Below, piece by piece: positions 9,026 through 16,786 of a stretch of DNA of 41,822 nt. Source of the stretch: an uncultured bacterium (GTDB lineage Bacteria; Bacteroidota; Bacteroidia; Bacteroidales; Marinifilaceae); contig CAJMSX010000031.1 in the NCBI GenBank assembly GCA_905216195.1, forward strand, positions 1 through 41,822, given 5' to 3'. How positions within the stretch are numbered: position 1 is the stretch's first letter; every line of letters begins with the position of its first letter. The translations under genes and the position numbers were made by a program. The notes below the pieces were generated by a model. It was not told where the DNA came from. It searched no databases and worked only from the letters and a program-made list of their open reading frames with translations.

Positions 9026-9235
9026 TTACGGTTTGGTTATTAATTCGTTTAAAACATGATTCCCCTTTTCCATATCCGTGGTATAACGGGAATTGAGATA
9101 ATCCGGCATAAAACACAGTTTGAAAACCAAAAACATGATCAGTAATTTGACTGCGATAATTATACACAAGATGCGGGCCCAACGCGGCATTCCGCTCAGA
9201 CCCTCATAATATAAAGTCCATACACGTTTCAGCAT
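9026..9235 (-). CDS. DUF4492 small membrane protein associated with cytochrome bd
   Basis: The 69-residue protein has a short cytosolic N-terminus (MLKRVWTLYYEGLSGMPRWAR), one membrane helix (about 18-42) and a conserved FxPDYLxxxYxTDxEKGNHVLNEL tail. This is the DUF4492 family, found in Bacteroidota next to cydAB. The gene opens the operon, 7 bp before cydA. By analogy with CydX/CydH it could be a third subunit or assembly factor of the oxidase, although its sequence is not that of CydX. The role is inferred from context only. Confidence 0.85.
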   Translation of the reverse strand: MLKRVWTLYYEGLSGMPRWARILCIIIAVKLLIMFLVFKLCFMPDYLNSRYTTDMEKGNHVLNELITKP

Positions 9236-9343
9236 ACTTCTTTTTTATATTATAAATAACGTAATAAAGTTATAAATGTTTTTGAAAAAAATCTAATTCT
9301 TATAATTTAATTTGATTTAATTTTTTATCTGTCAAGTTTTCTT

Positions 9344-9351
9344 TATTTTTG
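9344..9351 (+). promoter_or_regulatory. Possible -7 element for the AI-2E permease gene
   Basis: TATTTTTG matches TAnnTTTG and lies 68 bp before the ATG at 9419. The surrounding 9236-9418 spacer is very AT-rich and separates divergent transcripts. There is no clear -33 box at the usual spacing. On the minus strand no full match was found for the cyd operon. Confidence 0.4.
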
Positions 9352-9418
9352 ACCGTACTATGGGCGATATGCAGTTTTGGGAAGAAGACTCCGTAAATCT
9401 GGATTTTAAATAGACTAT

Positions 9419-10525
9419 ATGAATAATTTCGGCAAATATTTTCTGGGTTTTATCGGGCTGGTATGTATCGGTTTTTTTTGCTGGTATTTTTATTCTATTA
9501 TTGCTTATGTACTGATTGCTGCCGTTATTTCGTTTCTGGGGAAGCCGATCATCGATTTTTTAGAAAGAGTAACGATCCGGGGCCATCAGTTGCCTGACGG
9601 GATCAAAGCCGGTTTGACGTTGTTGGCGTTATGGGCGGTCTTTATATTGTTTATGGTGACGATTATTCCTTTAGTAACGCATGAATTTCAGAATCTGGGG
9701 AGCATGAGCGTAGAGGGCATTATGAATAAACTAAAATCGCCTGTGAACGACATGGGAAATGTGCTCCGGCATTACGGCATACTGGATAGCGACCGGGATA
9801 TCAGTGAATATATTTCGGAGAGCCTGAGTTCTCTGGTGAGTATTACGAAAATCCGCTCCCTCTTCGATTCGCTGGCCGGGACAGTCAGCGGAGTTTTTGT
9901 CGCTCTTTTTTCCGTTACCTTCATCTCCTTTTTCTTTTTAAAAGACAGCAGATTGTTCAGTGGTATGGTGTTGGCTTTATTGCCTTCCCGTTATGAAGAA
10001 GGAGGAAGGAATGCTTTGGATTCGATTCAGCGATTGTTGGTTCGTTATTTTGTCGGAATTATGATTGAGGTGGTCGGCGTGATGACTCTCAATACGTTGG
10101 GGTTATGGGCGATCGGTTTTCCTTTTCCCAATGCCGTCGTGATCGGACTGATTTCAGGGGTATTGAATGTAATTCCGTATATAGGGCCGATTATCGGAGT
10201 AATATTTGGGGTATTGGCGGGAGTAGTGCTGAATATCGATATGCCTTTTTACAGCGATTTGTTGCCTTTGCTGATTTATATGGTGATCGTTATGTTGTTT
10301 ACACAACTTATCGATAATGTGGTGTTTCAGCCCTGGATATACGGGAGCAGCGTACATGCCCATCCGTTGGAAATATTTTTGGTCATACTGATGGCCGGGA
10401 ATATAGCCGGCATTCCGGGAATGATTTTGGCTATTCCGGCTTATACCGTTTTACGGGTGATCTTGAAGGAATTTTTTAATAAGTATAAGTTGGTGAAAAA
10501 ACTAACGCAAAGTTTGGAGGAATGA
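9419..10525 (+). CDS. AI-2E family transporter (PerM/YdiK-like)
   Basis: The 368-residue membrane protein has the AI-2E family plan: two N-terminal helices (about 8-38), a helix at 63-85, a soluble central segment (about 86-150) and five C-terminal helices. The family motif VLNVIPYIGPIIG is at about 248-260, followed by the PxxxxxxLG-like AGIPGMILAIPAYTVLRVILKE end. Members include TqsA and PerM, and also sodium/proton antiporters, so substrate cannot be read from sequence. Its stop overlaps the start of the next gene (ATGA, 10522-10525), which suggests translational coupling with an outer-membrane protein. Confidence 0.88.
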   Translation: MNNFGKYFLGFIGLVCIGFFCWYFYSIIAYVLIAAVISFLGKPIIDFLERVTIRGHQLPDGIKAGLTLLALWAVFILFMVTIIPLVTHEFQNLGSMSVEGIMNKLKSPVNDMGNVLRHYGILDSDRDISEYISESLSSLVSITKIRSLFDSLAGTVSGVFVALFSVTFISFFFLKDSRLFSGMVLALLPSRYEEGGRNALDSIQRLLVRYFVGIMIEVVGVMTLNTLGLWAIGFPFPNAVVIGLISGVLNVIPYIGPIIGVIFGVLAGVVLNIDMPFYSDLLPLLIYMVIVMLFTQLIDNVVFQPWIYGSSVHAHPLEIFLVILMAGNIAGIPGMILAIPAYTVLRVILKEFFNKYKLVKKLTQSLEE

Positions 10526-11112
10526 AAGCGAGCGTAAAAAAATGGATGGTTTTAGGATTTTTATTGGCTGCTGGCGGAATAGCCCGGGCTCAATACGGAG
10601 GAGAATTAATTTTGGGGGGACGTTTTAATTATGTAGGTGGAGGGAGAGTCGTTACACCGGAAGGGAAAAAGGTGAACACAGGTTATACTTTAAAGATATC
10701 GCCTTCCCTGGCCTATTTTATCCGTAACGGACTGGCTATCGGTGTAAATACCGGTTACGAATACGTTACGGATGATAACGGACATCAGCATACGGGGGAA
10801 ATCATCCCTTTTCTGAGGTACGATTTCGGAGGAGGCCGGGTGCGGGTGTTTGCCCAGGCGGAAAGCGGTGTGGGATGGGGAAAAAGCCGGATGGACGATG
10901 GAAACCGGGGGAAGCATTTTTTATGGAATTCCGCCTTAAAGCCCGGCATTTTTGTCCGGATTACGGAGCATTTAGGTTCGGAAATGACGGTGAGCAGTTT
11001 GAAATACAACTATGTGAAGGCGACGGACCTGGACAGCGGGGAAAGTACTGTGCGGCATAACTGGAAATTTCGCTGGCTCGATTTGAGTTGGGGACTGTAT
11101 TATATTTTCTGA
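10522..11112 (+). CDS. Small outer-membrane beta-barrel protein
   Basis: The 196-residue product has a signal peptide (MKASVKKWMVLGFLLAAGGIARAQ). The remainder is rich in Gly, Tyr and alternating hydrophobic residues typical of an eight-strand barrel, and it ends in LSWGLYYIF with the C-terminal Phe expected of a Bam substrate. It resembles the broad porin family/OmpW-OmpX-like barrel group; a precise family cannot be named. The start overlaps the end of the AI-2E permease gene by 4 bp, so both are made from one transcript. Possible roles are a structural barrel or a small channel. Confidence 0.75.
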   Translation: MKASVKKWMVLGFLLAAGGIARAQYGGELILGGRFNYVGGGRVVTPEGKKVNTGYTLKISPSLAYFIRNGLAIGVNTGYEYVTDDNGHQHTGEIIPFLRYDFGGGRVRVFAQAESGVGWGKSRMDDGNRGKHFLWNSALKPGIFVRITEHLGSEMTVSSLKYNYVKATDLDSGESTVRHNWKFRWLDLSWGLYYIF

Positions 11113-11406
11113 TGTCTCCCGCATTCCGTTTTGAACGGCATCCCAACAAACAGATCCCAAACTTTTGAATGGCAGTTTATTTTGGTGTCCTGGGATGGAA
11201 GCAAAACTAAAGGTGCGGGCCGTGTTCTTTCGGGAAAAACGAAGGGATTCGTTCGTTGCTTCGGAAAGTTCAGCCTTTTCCTGTTGCAGGGGACAGTAGA
11301 GGAAAACCTGAGGAGAGCGTCCGGGCGGGAAACCGGATTTATCGCAGACCGGAATGAAAGTTTGAGCAAAAAGGCGATGGAATATGTCGTTTTCAAGTGA
11401 AATAAA
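11113..11406. other. Intergenic stretch with no supported gene
   Basis: Between the barrel gene and the lon terminator there are about 290 bp. A TTG-started 89-codon plus-strand frame (11131-11400) and a 98-codon antisense frame overlap here. Neither has a ribosome binding site, a recognisable family or a plausible composition, so I do not call them. The stretch could be a decayed gene end. Confidence 0.5.
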
Positions 11407-11430
11407 AAGGGTTGCCCGCGGGCAACCCTT
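11407..11430. terminator. Terminator downstream of lon (perfect palindrome)
   Basis: A perfect 24-bp palindrome (AAGGGTTGCCCG and its complement) sits 5 bp after the lon stop. On the minus strand it is followed by a T-rich run (TTTTTATT), giving a strong intrinsic terminator. It may also stop rightward transcription. Confidence 0.88.
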
Positions 11431-11435
11431 GGTGT

Positions 11436-13850
11436 TTAGAGGATGGCTATCTTCAAAACTTCCTCAATAGTATCCACATAATGGAATTTCAATCCTTTGA
11501 GGTATTCTTTTTTAATATCTTCGATGTCTTTCTGGTTCTGGCTGCATAAGATGATTTCTTTAATACCGGCTCTTTTAGCTGCCAGAATTTTTTCCCGTAT
11601 GCCACCTACAGGCAGGACTTTTCCTCTTAACGTAATTTCTCCGGTCATGGCGAGGGCTTTTTTCACTTTTCTGCCGGTGAGGGAAGATACCAGTGAAGTA
11701 ACCATGGTTATACCTGCCGACGGTCCGTCTTTGGGAACGGCTCCTGCCGGGACGTGCACATGTATATCTTTATTTTCGAACATGTTTTCCTCGATGCCGA
11801 TTTCCGCTATGTGCGACTTGATGTATTCAAGTGCAAGGGTCGCGGATTCTTTCATCACCTCCCCCAGATTACCGGTAAGGGTCAATTGCCCTTTTCCTTT
11901 GCTATAGCTGGATTCAATATAAAGAATTTCTCCTCCTACTGCTGTCCATGCCAGGCCGGTTACTACGCCGGGCAAATCGTTTCCCTGGTATTCTTCCCGG
12001 GAAAAGATCGGAGATCCCAGGTATTCCTTGACTTTTTCCGCATCCAGGGTAACTTTGAAGCGTTTGTTCATGGCCACCTTCCGGGCGATATGTCTCATGA
12101 TTTTCGCGATCGTCATGTCCAGGCTGCGTACACCGGATTCCCGGGTATACTTTTCTATGATCATGTCGATAATTTCGTCCGGGAAGATTACATGGCCTTC
12201 CGGAATCCCGTGATTGGCGGTTTGTTTGGGGATCAAGTGCCGCTTGGCAATTTCCCGTTTTTCTTCCATCAGGTAACCGCTTACTTCGATAATCTCCATC
12301 CGGTCGCGCAAAGGCGGAGCGATGGTCGAGAGATCGTTGGCTGTAGCGATAAACATGACTTTCGATAAATCGTAGTCGATATCCAGGAAGTTATCGTGGA
12401 AATTCGTGTTTTGTTCCGGATCCAGCACTTCCAGTAAGGCAGACTGAGGATCTCCTCTGAAATCGCTGCCCACCTTGTCGATTTCGTCCAGTATGAATAC
12501 CGGGTTGGAGGTGCCGGCCTTTTTTATATTTTGGATGATTCGGCCGGGCATAGCACCTATATAGGTTTTCCGGTGTCCCCGGATTTCCGATTCGTCATGA
12601 AGCCCTCCCAGAGACATCCGGATGAATTCCCGTCCGATGGCTTTGGCAACGGATTTTCCCAAAGAAGTTTTTCCGACTCCCGGAGGGCCGTACAGGCATA
12701 AAATCGGCGATTTCATATCCGCTTTCAATTTTAATACGGCCAGATATTCCAGGATACGGTCTTTTACTTTTTCCAAGCCGTAATGATCCGCGTCCAGAAT
12801 CTCTTTGGCGTGGTCCAAGTCCAAATTATCGGTGGAATAATGATTCCACGGTAAATCCGTCATTTCCCGCAGATAATTGGATTGTACCGAATAATCGGGA
12901 GAGGAGGGATTCAAGCGCTTTAGCTTATTCAGTTCCTTTTCGAAAACTTCTTTTACCGTATCGCTCCACTCTTTTTTCCGGGCTTTTTCTTCCAGTTCTT
13001 TGATCTCTTCGTCTACCGGATTTCCTCCCAGTTCGTCTTGAATGGTTTTCATCTGCTGGTGCAGGAAATATTCCCGTTGTTGCTTGTCGATATCTACTTT
13101 TACTTTTCTCTGGATATCGTTTTTAAGTTCCAGCAAACTGACCTGTTTACTTAAAATCTCCAGCAACTTGATCGCTCTTTGCTTTAAGCTGTCGATTTCA
13201 AGTAACTCCTGTTTGCTCTGATATTCCACATCCGTATTGGAAGATATGAAATTGATCAGAAAGACCATACTTTCGATATTCTTCAGTGCAAAACCGGCTT
13301 CGTTCGGAATATGACTGGAATATTTCACGATCTTGGAAGCCATTTCTTTCAGGGATTCTGCAATGGCATTGTATTCCGGATCGTTTTCCGGCATCCGTTC
13401 TTCTTTTTTAATCTCTATTTTTCCTACATGATACGGATCGTCATACAAGATATCCTCTAAGTAGAAGCGTTTTTTCCCCTGGATAATGGCAGTGGTCGTA
13501 CCGTCCGGCATTTCGAGTATCTTTAAAATCGTGGCAACCGTTCCGATTTTGAAGAGATCGTCCATGTTCGGATTTTCTGTATTCGTGTCTTTTTGAGCAA
13601 TTACGCCTACATAAGCACTTTGTTTGTATGCATATTTGATCAATTTCAATGATTTCTCCCTGCCGATATTTATCGGTATGATAACGCCCGGAAATAAGAC
13701 CGTATTCCTAAGCGGTAATATTGGCAGCGTGTCAGGTATGTTGATATTTTCATTCATCAATTCCTTTTCATCTCCCAGTATAGGTAAGAATTCCGACGAT
13801 TCCTCTGTAATTTCATCCAGCAACATATTTCTGAAATCTATTTTTTCCAT
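11436..13850 (-). CDS. lon: ATP-dependent protease Lon
   Basis: Lon degrades misfolded and regulatory proteins in the cytosol. This 804-residue LonA has the N-terminal substrate-binding domain (about 40-245, start PILPLRNTVLFPGVI), a coiled-coil region (about 245-330), an AAA+ module with Walker A GPPGVGKT (388-395) and Walker B VFILDEID (451-458), sensor-type IATAND (501-506), and the serine protease domain with Ser711 in KDGPSAGIT and Lys754 in IREKILAAKRAG. The Ser-Lys spacing (43) equals that of E. coli Lon (679/722). It is monocistronic, with a good promoter and leader palindromes upstream and its own terminator. Confidence 0.98.
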   Translation of the reverse strand: MEKIDFRNMLLDEITEESSEFLPILGDEKELMNENINIPDTLPILPLRNTVLFPGVIIPINIGREKSLKLIKYAYKQSAYVGVIAQKDTNTENPNMDDLFKIGTVATILKILEMPDGTTTAIIQGKKRFYLEDILYDDPYHVGKIEIKKEERMPENDPEYNAIAESLKEMASKIVKYSSHIPNEAGFALKNIESMVFLINFISSNTDVEYQSKQELLEIDSLKQRAIKLLEILSKQVSLLELKNDIQRKVKVDIDKQQREYFLHQQMKTIQDELGGNPVDEEIKELEEKARKKEWSDTVKEVFEKELNKLKRLNPSSPDYSVQSNYLREMTDLPWNHYSTDNLDLDHAKEILDADHYGLEKVKDRILEYLAVLKLKADMKSPILCLYGPPGVGKTSLGKSVAKAIGREFIRMSLGGLHDESEIRGHRKTYIGAMPGRIIQNIKKAGTSNPVFILDEIDKVGSDFRGDPQSALLEVLDPEQNTNFHDNFLDIDYDLSKVMFIATANDLSTIAPPLRDRMEIIEVSGYLMEEKREIAKRHLIPKQTANHGIPEGHVIFPDEIIDMIIEKYTRESGVRSLDMTIAKIMRHIARKVAMNKRFKVTLDAEKVKEYLGSPIFSREEYQGNDLPGVVTGLAWTAVGGEILYIESSYSKGKGQLTLTGNLGEVMKESATLALEYIKSHIAEIGIEENMFENKDIHVHVPAGAVPKDGPSAGITMVTSLVSSLTGRKVKKALAMTGEITLRGKVLPVGGIREKILAAKRAGIKEIILCSQNQKDIEDIKKEYLKGLKFHYVDTIEEVLKIAIL

Positions 13851-13922
13851 TTATTCTCTCCTTCTCAATTTTAGTTATTACAGAATTTATAGACGTCTAA
13901 CTGACATTTTGTCAATATAGCA

Positions 13923-13953
13923 CAAATATAAGAATTCTTTCCTTACAGGACAA
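13923..13953 (-). promoter_or_regulatory. lon promoter
   Basis: On the minus strand, TTG (13951-13953) is followed after 20 bp by TATATTTG (13923-13930), matching the Bacteroidota -33/-7 pattern. The predicted start is near 13916, giving a leader of about 65 nt. Two inverted repeats follow inside the leader: TGACA-3 nt-TGTCA (13902-13914) and TAGACGTCTA (13890-13899). The first overlaps the expected transcription start and could be an operator. Confidence 0.7.
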
Positions 13954-13971
13954 TTACCGTGCCAAAGTGCG

Positions 13972-14012
13972 GATATGAAAAAAGCCGCTTTTACAGCGGC
14001 TTTTTTCATATC
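13972..14012 (-). terminator. Terminator of the L31 gene
   Basis: A perfect 18-bp stem, GATATGAAAAAAGCCGCT (13972-13989) and its complement (13995-14012), surrounds a 5-nt loop. The stem contains the A and T runs, so it could work on both strands; by position it ends the leftward rpmE transcript. Confidence 0.88.
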
Positions 14013-14022
14013 TGTACGGAAA

Positions 14023-14286
14023 TTATTTTTTCCTGTTTTCCATGTGAGTTTTGTACCGGTTCATGAATTTATCGACGCGGCCTGCCGTATCGACTAATTT
14101 CACTTTACCTGTATAAAACGGATGCGAAGAATTGGAAATTTCCAATTTTACCAGCGGATATTCAATACCGTCGATCTCAATCGTTTCTTTCGTTGCTGCG
14201 GTTGATTTGGTAAGGGTAGTCGTTCCGTTAGACATATCTTTAAACGCTACCAGTCTGTAATTTTCAGGATGTATGCCCTTTTTCAT
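14023..14286 (-). CDS. rpmE2: 50S ribosomal protein L31 type B
   Basis: This 87-residue protein starts MKKGIHPENYRLVAFKDMSNG and contains SNSSHPFYTGKVKLVDTAGRVDKFMNRY, the hallmark of type B (L31B) proteins. It has no Cys residues, so it lacks the zinc-binding CxxC of type A. Such forms often replace zinc-binding L31 under zinc limitation, but in Bacteroidota the type B copy is commonly the only one. It is monocistronic with a strong promoter and a strong terminator. Confidence 0.96.
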   Translation of the reverse strand: MKKGIHPENYRLVAFKDMSNGTTTLTKSTAATKETIEIDGIEYPLVKLEISNSSHPFYTGKVKLVDTAGRVDKFMNRYKTHMENRKK

Positions 14287-14328
14287 TTTCGTATATAATT
14301 TATTTTATCACTTCTCGTTAATGGTTTG

Positions 14329-14359
14329 CAAAGATAGCCCATTCCTTATAAATTACAAA
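14329..14359 (-). promoter_or_regulatory. rpmE2 promoter
   Basis: On the minus strand TTTG (14356-14359), 19 bp, and TATCTTTG (14329-14336) match both elements of the Bacteroidota consensus exactly. The leader would be about 35 nt. Confidence 0.8.
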
Positions 14360-14615
14360 GTAATTTGAATTTTTTTTTTAGCGTTCTCCTTCTCTTGCAG
14401 TACCGCAAGTCTTTTCATCCGGTAGGCAAATCTGTGAGGAAAGCGGTGTGTTTAAAGGAATGCGGAACAGCCGCAAAGCGATTTGTCATTTTATTCCGTT
14501 TGAAGGGATGGGCGAAAGGATAACGGGATAAATTGGGAGGAAATACTGAGGTTGTGCCTGAAATGTATTATTTTTGGGGACGTCTAGAGGAATAGTCTTT
14601 AAATGAGATAGATTG
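14360..14615. other. Intergenic leader of the kinase-RapZ operon
   Basis: About 255 bp separate the divergent rpmE2 and kinase genes. TATTTTTG at 14569-14576 (plus) matches TAnnTTTG and lies 39 bp before the ATG at 14616, but no -33 element is well placed. A 10-T run lies at about 14370-14379. No ORF, tRNA or strong hairpin was seen in the rest. Confidence 0.4.
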
Positions 14616-16055
14616 ATGGATATGAGTAAAAATATAGGAAATGAATTGTTTTTCCGGTTGACCGGAGAACGGGTGTCAGAAGTGGATGCCCTGCCTTCCT
14701 CGGGTTCCGGCCGCCTTTATTTCCGAATGAAAAGCCCCCATTATACCTGTATCGGTGTGCAGGGTAATTCGGTGGAAGAAAACCGGGCGTTTCGGGAGAT
14801 GGCGGGTCATTTTAAGAAACAGGGAGTGCCGGTTCCGGAAGTCTATGCCGTTTCTGAAGATGGATTCTATTACCTTCAGGAGGATTTGGGAGATACCGAT
14901 TTGTTCGGCTGGATGGCCGAGGCCCGGAAAACCGGGATCTATACTCCCCAACACCTGGAAGTATTGAAAAAAACGATCCGCCTTTTGCCTCATATACAGG
15001 TAAAAGGAGCCCGGGGAATGGATTTTAGTTGTTGTTATCCTGCGGCGGATTTTGACCGGCGGTCCATCTATTGGGATTTGAATTATTTTAAGTATTGTTT
15101 CCTGAAACCGTCGGGTCTGGAATTCAGGGAGGATGTATTGGAGACGGATTTTGACCGGTTGGCCGAGGTGTTGTTGGCGGAATCGTCGGATACCTTTATG
15201 TACCGGGATTTTCAATCCCGGAATGTGATGCTGAAAGAAGAGGAGCCGTACTTTATCGATTTTCAGGGAGGGAGAAAAGGGCCGGTTTACTATGATGTTG
15301 CTTCTTTCCTTTGGCAGGCCCGGGCGGCCTATCCGGAAGAAGTGCGGGAAATGTTGCTGAAAGAATACCTGGAGAGCCTCAAAACTTTCCGGCCGGTCCA
15401 GGAGGATGCGTTCAGAAACCGTTTACGGCACTTCGTTTTATTCCGGATTTTACAGGTATTAGGCGCTTACGGTTTTCGGGGCTATTTTGAAAGGAAGAGC
15501 CATTTTATTCAGAGTGTCCCGCCTGCCCTGGCCCAGTTGGAGAGATTGTTAGGAGAAGAATTTCAGGAGTGTCCTTATTTGTGCTCCCTTTTGCGGAAAC
15601 TGGTGAAGCTGGATCGGTTCAAGAGCCGGAGTGAGGGAAAAGGACTTACGGTGAGGGTGTACAGTTTTTCTTATAAAAAGGGAATACCGGAAGATGATTC
15701 CGGTAATGGAGGAGGATTCGTATTCGATTGCCGGGCTGTCCGTAATCCCGGAAAATATGAGCCATATAAGCAATTAACGGGGGTAGACGCCCCGGTGATT
15801 CGTTTTCTGGAAGAAAATGGAGAGATTGTGGCATTTATGGAACATGTGTATGCTTTGGTGAACGCTTCCGTCCAACGCTATCTGGAAAGGGGATTTACCC
15901 GGCTTTCCGTCTGTTTCGGATGTACGGGGGGGCAACACCGGTCGGTGTATGCCGCCCAGCATTTGGCGGAGCATCTCCATCGGGAGTTCGGAATACGGGT
16001 CCTGCTCGTCCATCGGGAGCAAGGGATTGAACAAATTTTTAACCCTCTGTCATGA
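14616..16055 (+). CDS. AmgK-like sugar kinase fused to a RapZ C-terminal domain
   Basis: The roughly 479-residue protein has two parts. Residues 10-320 form an aminoglycoside-phosphotransferase/choline-kinase fold close to AmgK (anomeric MurNAc/GlcNAc kinase): FYYLQEDLGD hinge, catalytic loop YRDFQSRNVM (Asp about 198, Asn about 203) and the metal-binding IDFQ (Asp about 215). Residues 345-475 match the C-terminal domain of RapZ: VYSFSYKKG, FDCRAVRNPG and GCTGGQHRSVYAAQHLA. In E. coli RapZ this domain binds GlcN6P and the GlmZ/GlmY RNAs. The RapZ P-loop domain is absent and is replaced by the kinase. Start choice: ATG 14616 or 14622; a TTG at 14613 is in frame. The stop overlaps the start of the MurU-like gene (ATGA). 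Inference: a kinase for MurNAc or a related amino sugar, possibly sensing GlcN6P. Confidence 0.85.
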   Translation: MDMSKNIGNELFFRLTGERVSEVDALPSSGSGRLYFRMKSPHYTCIGVQGNSVEENRAFREMAGHFKKQGVPVPEVYAVSEDGFYYLQEDLGDTDLFGWMAEARKTGIYTPQHLEVLKKTIRLLPHIQVKGARGMDFSCCYPAADFDRRSIYWDLNYFKYCFLKPSGLEFREDVLETDFDRLAEVLLAESSDTFMYRDFQSRNVMLKEEEPYFIDFQGGRKGPVYYDVASFLWQARAAYPEEVREMLLKEYLESLKTFRPVQEDAFRNRLRHFVLFRILQVLGAYGFRGYFERKSHFIQSVPPALAQLERLLGEEFQECPYLCSLLRKLVKLDRFKSRSEGKGLTVRVYSFSYKKGIPEDDSGNGGGFVFDCRAVRNPGKYEPYKQLTGVDAPVIRFLEENGEIVAFMEHVYALVNASVQRYLERGFTRLSVCFGCTGGQHRSVYAAQHLAEHLHREFGIRVLLVHREQGIEQIFNPLS

Positions 16056-16786
16056 AAGCGATGATATTTGCCGCCGGGTTAGGTACCCGCTTGAGGCCCT
16101 TTACGGATAATTGCCCCAAAGCTTTGATCCCTGTCAGGGGAAAACCGATGTTGGAACATGTGATTCTCCGGCTTAAAAATGCAGGATTCGATCAGTTGGT
16201 GATCAATATTCATCATCTGGGCCAGCAAATTCTGGATTTCCTGGAAAAAAAGAAAAATTTTGGGATGCGAATCGATATTTCCGATGAACGGGAATGTCTT
16301 TTGGATACGGGGGGAGCAGTTCGCAAAGCAGCTCCTTTTTTAGGGAGAGAAGAACCTTTTTTGGTCCATAATGCGGACATACTGACGGATTTGGATTTGA
16401 GAAAGTTCTATGAGGTTCACCGGTGTTCCGATGCTTTGGCCACCTTACTGATCGGTTCCCGTTCGACCTCCCGTTACCTGTTTTTTGATGGGGAAAACGG
16501 GTTGAAAGGGTGGAAAAACTGCAAGACAGGTGAAATAAAATCGGGAATCCCCGGATTTATACCGGAAGATTATGCCGCTTATGCTTTCGGCGGGATACAT
16601 GTAGTTTCACCGGAGGCATTCGATTTTATGAACGAATGGGAAGAAAAATTTTCCATTATCGATTTTTACCTTTCGCTAACCGGACGGATAAAGATCCAAG
16701 GTTATGCCGAGCCGGGAATACGCTGGATAGATATCGGAAAACCGGAGTCTTTGACCGAGGCTGAAAAATGGGAGGATGCGGGATGA
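16052..16786 (+). CDS. MurU-like sugar-1-phosphate nucleotidyltransferase
   Basis: The 244-residue protein is a short nucleotidyltransferase of the NTP_transferase family. It has AAGLGTRLRPFTDNCPKAL at 7-25 (nucleotide-binding loop and catalytic Lys), LLDTGGAVRKA (83-93), and VHNADILTDLD with metal-binding Asp109. It lacks the C-terminal left-handed helix of GlmU. Size and motifs agree with MurU, which makes UDP-MurNAc from MurNAc-1-phosphate in the AmgK-MurU bypass known from Pseudomonas. The upstream kinase partner supports this, although mannose- or glucose-1-phosphate transferases share the same motifs. It overlaps both neighbours by ATGA, so the three genes form one translationally coupled unit. 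Confidence 0.83.
   Translation: MKAMIFAAGLGTRLRPFTDNCPKALIPVRGKPMLEHVILRLKNAGFDQLVINIHHLGQQILDFLEKKKNFGMRIDISDERECLLDTGGAVRKAAPFLGREEPFLVHNADILTDLDLRKFYEVHRCSDALATLLIGSRSTSRYLFFDGENGLKGWKNCKTGEIKSGIPGFIPEDYAAYAFGGIHVVSPEAFDFMNEWEEKFSIIDFYLSLTGRIKIQGYAEPGIRWIDIGKPESLTEAEKWEDAG

Noticed and set aside
11131..11400. An 89-codon TTG-started frame before the lon terminator
   Set aside because: No ribosome binding site, signal or family; low plausibility of composition.
11754..12368. A 204-codon plus-strand frame inside lon
   Set aside because: Antisense to the Lon protease and AAA domains, which are fully conserved.
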